DNA of 53,252 nucleotides from Muribaculaceae bacterium Isolate-002 (NCI) (lineage in GTDB: Bacteria > Bacteroidota > Bacteroidia > Bacteroidales > Muribaculaceae), in NCBI GenBank assembly GCA_004102805.1, contig SCEG01000019.1, positions 1 through 53,252 of the forward strand. Direction: 5' to 3'. Shown in pieces: positions 47,318 to 53,252 of the stretch (the stretch's first letter is position 1; the number at the start of each line of letters is the position of its first letter). Under the pieces are notes generated by a model. The model saw only the letters and a program-made list of their open reading frames with translations, did not search any database and had not been told where the DNA came from. The translations under genes were made by a program, and so were the position numbers.

Positions 47318-47352
47318 GTCAATATCGCAAATTTTATGCGATATTGACTAAC
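47314..47352. promoter_or_regulatory. Perfect 16-bp inverted repeat, operator or terminator
   Basis: gttagtcaatatcgca (47314-47329) and tgcgatattgactaac (47337-47352) are exact inverted copies around a 7-base spacer. Read as RNA on the - strand it is an AT-rich hairpin 66 bases after the MG2 gene stop, followed by TTTGTGTTTGG. It could end MG2 transcription. It also covers the spacer and part of the -7 element of the downstream promoter, so an operator role is equally possible. Confidence 0.7.
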
Positions 47353-47372
47353 AAAATTTAGAGTATTGATTT

Positions 47373-47408
47373 GTCAGACCGGTCGGACAGATCGGACAGA
47401 TCGGACCT
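47373..47408. repeat. 9-bp-period repeat downstream of the MG2 gene
   Basis: The + strand reads gtcagaccg, gtcggacag, atcggacag and atcggacct, ending 10 bases before the MG2 stop codon (gene on the - strand). On the coding strand the unit is gtccgatct, related to the units at 2799 and 20302. Confidence 0.72.
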
Positions 47409-47418
47409 GATTGCAACG

Positions 47419-50400
47419 TCAGTCGGTTACAGTCAGGGCAGTGCCGGCTGAGTGGGCGGTCATTTCCGGAGCGTACTGACTCTGGAGGGTAGCTATGCCC
47501 GAGGAGTAGGTGCCGGCGTTGTTGACATTCATTTCATATTCGATTACATATTGGCCTTTGGGCATGCGGTCGATGAAGAGGTTGGTGGCGGCGTCGCGGT
47601 TCTCGAGGTAGAACACCAGACCGTCGCAGTAGACGGGACGTGGAGTCTGAATGACAGGTTCGAACGTGGCTGCACGGTTGTCGACGAGGGAGACATAGTC
47701 CATGTCGCGCATCGACTTCATGACGAGGCGCACTTTGACAACCTGTCCGACAGAGAATGTATCGGCGGGCGCCCAGCCAGTGTCAGTGCGGACAAAAAGC
47801 TCTTTGCTTACCGAAAGCTCGGTAATTGAATGAGCCTTTATATCCTTCATGACCTGAACAGACTGCGCCACTACGGCACCCCATGCGGGGCCTTCGGCCG
47901 TGCGGGTGATCATGAGCTCGCCCTTTGCGTCGGGAATGGCGGCGATGACCTGACCGGTCAGGCGGTCGAGGCGGTCAGGCTCGATGGCCTTTCCGTCGAC
48001 GGTGATGACAGCGTCGCCCGGGCGGTTGAGCCACGACGAGCCGCATTGCAGTATTGCGGCCACGCATGCCGAAGCGTCGACAGAAGTGCCCCAGTCCTGA
48101 ACAATCTTGTTGAGGATAAGCCACTGGCGTATCGGGTCGATTTCGGCACAATCAGGCTCGATGGTGTTGAAAGCCTGGAGAATAAATGCCGTCTGGCCTA
48201 CCGCGGTGAGCGAGCGCCAGCTGCTGCCGTCGACAGAGTCCCACCACATACCGAGTTCGGGAGTAGATGTAGCGTATTCGCGGATGGAAGAGAGAATCTG
48301 TTTCGCAACCGCTTTGTAGTCATTTCGGTAGAGCAGCAAGGCATCGGCAGCTTTGCCTGCGACAGCTGATTTCTTCCAGTTTTTGAGGGTATTCTGCACG
48401 GCCTTGTCATAGGCTTTCCGCGCCCCGGTCGACATCGGGACTTCGCGGTAGAGCGAGCGGACGTAGGCGTAGTATGAGAAATCGCTGTCCGGGTATCTGG
48501 AGTAAGTCTTTGCGACCTCGGCGTCAATATATTTAAGCGCTTTTTTCACCATGTCGTCAAGCTCAGAGGGGTAGCATCCGAGCTGACGGAGCTCGGCGAA
48601 GTTGTTGAGTATAAGCATTGTCACCCATTCCGACGGGAGGTCATAATTGTCGGTCCATGACCAGCCGCCGCCTGAGCGCTGCAGCTTCTGCAGTTTGTTG
48701 ACCGCCGTCTTGATGCTGCGGTCAATCTCCTTGCTGTCGAAGAGCAAAGCAAGGCGCGATATGCGCTCCTCATCGCTTTGAGCCTCCTGCACCAAGGGGG
48801 TGGCTGCGAGCACGAGCTGCTTGAGGTCGTCGTTGCGGTTGAGCATCGAGAGCATCTCCCCATCCTTGCCGGAGGCAAGCCACTCTTTGAGCGCAGGCTC
48901 TATGGCGGGATTGAGGCCGAGCAAGTAGCGCGACACCGAGGCGGCGAATATCCGGGCCGAGGCGGCAAGCGAAGTCGACCCATCGTCAGCGCGGAGACCG
49001 GGGAGCGCGGAGACCACCTCCCATGCGGGGTTTTCGCAGAACGAGAGAGTCACCCGTGAGTCAGCAGCCTGAGCGGGCAGCTCGCGCGTCAGTTCCTTCT
49101 GCTCCGGAGCGAGGTAGAATGTCGATGCATCGATTACAGGCTGAGATGACTCGAGTATGGGGAGCAGCGTCATCACTCCGTCGGTGTAGATATCGGTCGA
49201 CGATTTCACCCTCACCATCAGGGCGTCGGCAACGGCAGGCGCCGGGAGAGAGAATTTCACTGTCGCAGACCCTCCGGCCGCGATTTCAGAGACGACAGAC
49301 TGAGTGTCGACGACACTGCCTGTGGCGGGGTCGAGTATTTCAAAGAGTGTCGTCACGGATGCTGCGGTGTCGGAGGCGTTCATGACCGTGGCACGGATAT
49401 CGGCGACGTCGCCGGTGCGGAGGAAGCGCGGCATGTTGGGCTCGACCATGACAGGCTTTGAGGCAATCACCTCGCGTATGTCAAGGCCGGTGGCAAGAGC
49501 GTCGGTATAGGCAAGGGCGTTGAGCACCCATGTGGTGTTGGCATCGGGGACAGTGAACGAGTAGGTCAGAGAGCCGTCGGCATCGGTCGAAAGCATCGGA
49601 GCGAAGAAAGCGAGGGGCACTTCGGCCGGACGGTACTGCTCCTGCGCGGCATTGGCGGCACCGCCGTCAGAACCGTAGGCCGTCACGACAGTTTCAGACA
49701 GCGCGACACCGGCAGTTGAGCCATACAGAGCGGAATTGTGTTCTCTCACGACAACTTCATCAGCCGCCGCCACTTCTTCCTCGAAATCATCGGAAACGCT
49801 TTCCATCTTCAAAGAGCGCGTTGCGCCGGCGCTTATACGCATGTTTTTCATCATAATGGCGCCGCGGCCGTAACCGCCGGTCCATGACATGCCGTAGAAA
49901 TTGAAGGCCGGGTAGCCCAAAGCGGGCACTGTAAGCGATTTATACGAAGCGGTAAAACTGTTGTCGGCATCAAGCCGCAGGTTATTGTCCCACACCATGC
50001 TTCTGATATGGCTGCAGGCGGGAGAGAAAGTCCATGACTGCGATGCGAGATTGTCGAGAGCTTTCGAATACATGTCGAGAATCAGGGCGGCGCCTACACC
50101 TTTGCCGGCCGCGTCGGTGACCTTTACGGTAACGGTTTCGGGCGAGAGCGGAGTGATGCGGTCGCGTAGATGCTCGATATGCACCTTTATGTCAGCGTCG
50201 GGATTTTCGACAGAGACGGAGATATTGCGCGACCACTCTCTGAAGCCAATGACGGTCGAGAGCCGCACCGACACGGCTGAAAGCGAGTCAGGCACGGTCA
50301 GCGAAAGGCGGTTCATGCCTTTGCGGGCGTCGATCCACTTCTGTTCAATCATGTTGTCGTTGCTGTAGACCGACATAAGTATGTGTGGGTTGTCGACGGA

Positions 50401-53046
50401 AATGCCGTAGACAATATCAGCCTTGCGGTCAGAAGCCTTGGCCTTTACCGAAACGGAGGGGGTCCAGATGCCGTATGACACAGGGCAGTCAGAGTCGGCG
50501 GAGTTGTAGACCACAATCGAGTCGCCGGCCTTATCAGCCTCGATGTCAAGAGCTTCGACAGTGAGGTCGTAGGTGCCGGAGTGCAGAGCCGAGAGATCGG
50601 CCACGGTAACGCCCGCGCGGCATTTTCCGTCGATGACATATTTGCGGCCGCTGCCGTCGACAAATGTCAGGCGCAGCGCGGCATCGACAGGTCTGCCGAG
50701 AGGATTGCGCACCGATATGCCGAGTCGGGCGTTGCTGACGGCAGGCACATAATCATTGTCATCGAAAGTGATGGATGACACCTTGCTCAGCGAGAAGCGG
50801 TCTTTGCACGAGCGATTTTCGCCCGATGGTGAAGTCACGACAAACGAGACCTCGTAGCGGCCGCCGCGGAATGGCGAGCCGTCGAGCACCTCTTTGGAGA
50901 GCACCCAGGAGAATGAGCCGTCGGCACCGGTGGCGAGGGTGTCGGTGTGGAATTTGACAACGCTGTTGTTCCACCAGAGACTCTGCATGGCCGACAGAGA
51001 GGCTTCGACAGATGCATTCTGCACAGGGAAGCCACTATATGTCAACGCCTTTCCGAGCACTGTCACCGAGCCGTCGGCATCGTTGACAGTGATGCTGTCG
51101 ACCTTGGCCTCGTAGGTGGGGAGCTTGTAGTCGCTGACCATTACGCTCTGGCTTGAAATCTGTCGTTTCAGATCGGAGTCCATGACTACAATCGAGTAGT
51201 AGCCGGTGAGACCGTCGTCGGGGACAGCGAACGCCGCCGATGCGCGTCCGTAGCTGTCTGTGCGGATATCGACAGTGTCGACAGCCACATAGTTGGGATT
51301 GCGGAGCACAACCTTGAAATCAGTCTCTTTCACGATGGAGCGCGTCTTGCCCGAGTAGTCATAGACCACGGCGACGAAATCGAGAGTGTCGCCCGGATGA
51401 TATATGGCCAGCGACGAGCGTATGAACGCCGTTGAGGCGGCGCTTGTCTTGTAGGGGGCGTAGAGATACTGGCTTATGCCTGTGCCGTAGCGGTCGCCGC
51501 CCTTGACGGCGTGGATGAGGATATTGCGGAGATTGCCTTTGTTGAGGTCGACATATCCGTCGGCACCGGTCTCGCGGGTGCGGAGTTTGTTCGGTTTGGC
51601 GGCAACCATTTCATAAGAGGTGACCGAGGCGCCGCTGACAGGGGCTCCGGTCATGCCGTCGACAGCGAAAACACGCAACAGGTCGCTGCCGTAGGTGTCA
51701 AGGAGAGCCATATCGGTGCAATAGACCGGAGAGAGCCATTGCGACGCCGATGCGCCTTTGAGTGATGATGTTATAATATAGACGCCGTAATCGGCGAGCG
51801 TCACGTTGACTTTCTGTTTACGTGAGAACGGTATCCGGCCGTCGGCTTTCACGGGGATGCGTGCCACGGGAGCCGACACACAGTCTCTGAGCCGGTAGGA
51901 CTGGTTGCAATAGCTCAGCTGCGGTGATTTAACACGGTAGACAAGAAGTTCGGTGGCCGTAGTGTTGGTGAGAGTGACATCGACCTCAAACTCCTTGCCG
52001 CGTGCCACCTGCGACGGAAACTGCAGGCTGACGGCAGGCTGCGACAGCGAGTTTAGCTCGTTTTTGACCGCATTGATGCGGAAATATGACGGATTGGCCG
52101 CCTCAAACTCTTTGAGGGAGTTGTAGAGGCGTGCTTTCTGACCGAGGCTGAGCCGGTAGGTGGCTTCGGCAAGCAGCAACTCGACGGCGTAGGGAGTGGA
52201 TTTGTTATCGTCGTAGAGACGCATCAGCGGAGAGGGCGCGTCGTCGCTGTCGTCATCGTCGTCGCTGTCGTCGTCGATTATATAATCTTCAATAAACTCA
52301 TAGCGCGAGAGGAGGGCGGCGATGCGTGGCGCGCCGGAGTTTTCGCTGACCCAGCTGTCGGCAATCGAGATGGCTGCCTGCGACGGTTTTGCAAGGACGT
52401 TGGGGAGCGTGAGGCGGAAGTTGTAGTAGAACAGCGGAGAGAGCACCTCCATTGATTCGTTGGAGAGAGACGAAATGCCGTCGACTGCCTGCGCCGACGC
52501 GAAGTCAAAGAGCGTCGGATAGAAAACCGCGGCAGTCTTGTCGCAGTCAATCACTGATGAATAGTCGGTGATGCGCGCTTTCTTCAGAGCGGGCACATCG
52601 GAAAGGGCGTGCTGATAAAGCTCTACAATCTTTGTCTTGAACTCCTTGCCGCTCCAGAGCGTGATGTCGGAGCCGGGCGTCGCAAGCCCGGGGCGGTTGT
52701 CGAAGTTGTAGGAATTATTGTCGTAATACTGTGTATAGATTTCGGCAAGGAGAAGGTCGAGGAGCGCGGATGTCACCACGTTTTTCTCTTTGTCGGCGAC
52801 GGCTTCGATGCGGTAGATCACCGAGGGGAGCGAGTCGGGCGATATGGCAGTCTGCGCCAGCCCCGAACGTATGAGGGCATCGACGACAGCAGTGCCGTCG
52901 CCGTCGGCCAATGCCTTGTCGAGCATCTTGTCAGCATCTTTGATGACCTGTTGCGGGAAAGCGAAGTCGGGGGCGTTGTTTTTCGAGTTACCTGCATTCA
53001 TAAGCAGCGGAATAAAAGCGAGTAGAACAAATAGGAAACGTTTCAT
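47419..53046 (-). CDS. MG2/alpha-2-macroglobulin family protein, very large, no thioester
   Basis: An exported protein of about 1875 aa. The ATG at 53046 starts the signal peptide MKRFLFVLLAFIPLLMNAG; there is no lipobox Cys. The order is: a helical N-terminal third, with an acidic run of Asp/Ser near residue 265; a carboxypeptidase-regulatory-like beta domain near 460; the MG2 macroglobulin domain near 550 (IYHPGDTLDFVAVVYDYSG); several beta domains; a linker near 1120 with SETVVTAYG; the A2M domain near 1150 (FTVPDANTTWVLNALAYT); and a helical toroid (1330-1700). The CxEQ thioester of bacterial trap macroglobulins is missing. It probably acts at the envelope as a protease-trap relative or structural protein. 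The function is unproven. Confidence 0.88.
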   Translation of the reverse strand: MKRFLFVLLAFIPLLMNAGNSKNNAPDFAFPQQVIKDADKMLDKALADGDGTAVVDALIRSGLAQTAISPDSLPSVIYRIEAVADKEKNVVTSALLDLLLAEIYTQYYDNNSYNFDNRPGLATPGSDITLWSGKEFKTKIVELYQHALSDVPALKKARITDYSSVIDCDKTAAVFYPTLFDFASAQAVDGISSLSNESMEVLSPLFYYNFRLTLPNVLAKPSQAAISIADSWVSENSGAPRIAALLSRYEFIEDYIIDDDSDDDDDSDDAPSPLMRLYDDNKSTPYAVELLLAEATYRLSLGQKARLYNSLKEFEAANPSYFRINAVKNELNSLSQPAVSLQFPSQVARGKEFEVDVTLTNTTATELLVYRVKSPQLSYCNQSYRLRDCVSAPVARIPVKADGRIPFSRKQKVNVTLADYGVYIITSSLKGASASQWLSPVYCTDMALLDTYGSDLLRVFAVDGMTGAPVSGASVTSYEMVAAKPNKLRTRETGADGYVDLNKGNLRNILIHAVKGGDRYGTGISQYLYAPYKTSAASTAFIRSSLAIYHPGDTLDFVAVVYDYSGKTRSIVKETDFKVVLRNPNYVAVDTVDIRTDSYGRASAAFAVPDDGLTGYYSIVVMDSDLKRQISSQSVMVSDYKLPTYEAKVDSITVNDADGSVTVLGKALTYSGFPVQNASVEASLSAMQSLWWNNSVVKFHTDTLATGADGSFSWVLSKEVLDGSPFRGGRYEVSFVVTSPSGENRSCKDRFSLSKVSSITFDDNDYVPAVSNARLGISVRNPLGRPVDAALRLTFVDGSGRKYVIDGKCRAGVTVADLSALHSGTYDLTVEALDIEADKAGDSIVVYNSADSDCPVSYGIWTPSVSVKAKASDRKADIVYGISVDNPHILMSVYSNDNMIEQKWIDARKGMNRLSLTVPDSLSAVSVRLSTVIGFREWSRNISVSVENPDADIKVHIEHLRDRITPLSPETVTVKVTDAAGKGVGAALILDMYSKALDNLASQSWTFSPACSHIRSMVWDNNLRLDADNSFTASYKSLTVPALGYPAFNFYGMSWTGGYGRGAIMMKNMRISAGATRSLKMESVSDDFEEEVAAADEVVVREHNSALYGSTAGVALSETVVTAYGSDGGAANAAQEQYRPAEVPLAFFAPMLSTDADGSLTYSFTVPDANTTWVLNALAYTDALATGLDIREVIASKPVMVEPNMPRFLRTGDVADIRATVMNASDTAASVTTLFEILDPATGSVVDTQSVVSEIAAGGSATVKFSLPAPAVADALMVRVKSSTDIYTDGVMTLLPILESSQPVIDASTFYLAPEQKELTRELPAQAADSRVTLSFCENPAWEVVSALPGLRADDGSTSLAASARIFAASVSRYLLGLNPAIEPALKEWLASGKDGEMLSMLNRNDDLKQLVLAATPLVQEAQSDEERISRLALLFDSKEIDRSIKTAVNKLQKLQRSGGGWSWTDNYDLPSEWVTMLILNNFAELRQLGCYPSELDDMVKKALKYIDAEVAKTYSRYPDSDFSYYAYVRSLYREVPMSTGARKAYDKAVQNTLKNWKKSAVAGKAADALLLYRNDYKAVAKQILSSIREYATSTPELGMWWDSVDGSSWRSLTAVGQTAFILQAFNTIEPDCAEIDPIRQWLILNKIVQDWGTSVDASACVAAILQCGSSWLNRPGDAVITVDGKAIEPDRLDRLTGQVIAAIPDAKGELMITRTAEGPAWGAVVAQSVQVMKDIKAHSITELSVSKELFVRTDTGWAPADTFSVGQVVKVRLVMKSMRDMDYVSLVDNRAATFEPVIQTPRPVYCDGLVFYLENRDAATNLFIDRMPKGQYVIEYEMNVNNAGTYSSGIATLQSQYAPEMTAHSAGTALTVTD

Positions 53047-53141
53047 CATAATCAAATAAATTTATCAGAAAACGAAAGATAATGATTATTTATATGATAT
53101 GACACAGTAAATATCAATAAGTCAAGGCTGGCGCATGAGAT
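53047..53141. other. Upstream region of the MG2 gene
   Basis: An AT-rich 95-base gap. The only near match to TAnnTTTG is TTTATTTG immediately beside the start codon, too close to serve as its promoter. Nothing else is recognisable. Confidence 0.4.
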
Positions 53142-53252
53142 TTAACTTTCCTTAAAGACCTTGAGGAGATAGTCAATATTTCGGCCACATTTCTTGCGTC
53201 TTCGCTTAAGGCTGAGTTTATCGTCCTGCTTTTTGAGCATTTCCAACGCATA
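53142..53252 (-). CDS. C-terminal end of an unidentified gene, cut by the window edge
   Basis: An open - strand frame enters from the right edge and ends at TAA (53142-53144) after 36 codons. The visible end is very basic (KLSLKRRRKKCGRNIDYLLKVFKES). The final codons use two 9-base units (ctcctcaag, gtctttaag) similar to the 3'-end repeats elsewhere. It is too short to assign a family, and could be a chance frame. Confidence 0.35.
   Translation of the reverse strand, partial: YALEMLKKQDDKLSLKRRRKKCGRNIDYLLKVFKES

Overview
This window looks like a chromosomal segment from a Bacteroidales bacterium with a moderately GC-rich genome, most likely of the Muribaculaceae type (the family is an inference). 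The evidence is Bacteroidota-restricted families (TamL lipoprotein, DUF3316, DUF6089, DUF6242), an 11-gene-type complex I locus with fused NuoCD and no NuoEFG, start codons mostly without Shine-Dalgarno sequences, and several matches to the Bacteroidota promoter element TAnnTTTG.

Layout from left to right. 1-4.8 kb: + strand operon of a type IIA topoisomerase A subunit, a DUF3316 protein and an S41 peptidase. 4.9-11.7 kb: - strand genes for a HAD phosphatase, an AT-richer YhcG/DUF1016 nuclease-like protein, and a tightly coupled set (124-aa unknown protein, cyclophilin lipoprotein, M16 protease, TamL). 11.8-18.7 kb: + strand genes pyk, prfB (with an intact programmed frameshift), argB, pyrE, an SRPBCC protein, argH, and a lipoprotein resembling a Rieske domain with altered ligands. 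19.1-26.1 kb: - strand envelope cluster DUF6242, DUF6089, uppS, bamA and two skp/ompH chaperones. 26.4-44.3 kb: an 18-gene, codirectional - strand respiratory superoperon. 44.6-53.05 kb: - strand ribD, a GHL10 glycosidase-like protein and a very large MG2/alpha-2-macroglobulin-like protein. The C-terminal end of an unidentified gene lies at the right edge.

The most striking arrangement is the respiratory block. Read 5' to 3' on the - strand it is nuoA-B-CD-H, then a complete F-type ATP synthase operon atpD-C-B-E-F-H-A-G, then nuoI-J-K-L-M-N. The whole ATP synthase is nested inside the complex I operon. I see one TAnnTTTG promoter upstream of nuoA, none in the two junctions, and one strong terminator after nuoN. 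This suggests joint expression of a proton pump and the enzyme that uses the proton gradient.

Two other structures are not explained by genes. Short degenerate tandem repeats with a strict 9-bp period occur at the 3' ends of at least six unrelated genes. A dispersed, structured intergenic repeat occurs twice (about 18.84-19.01 kb and 44.42-44.63 kb). I see no tRNA, rRNA, CRISPR array, insertion sequence or phage gene.
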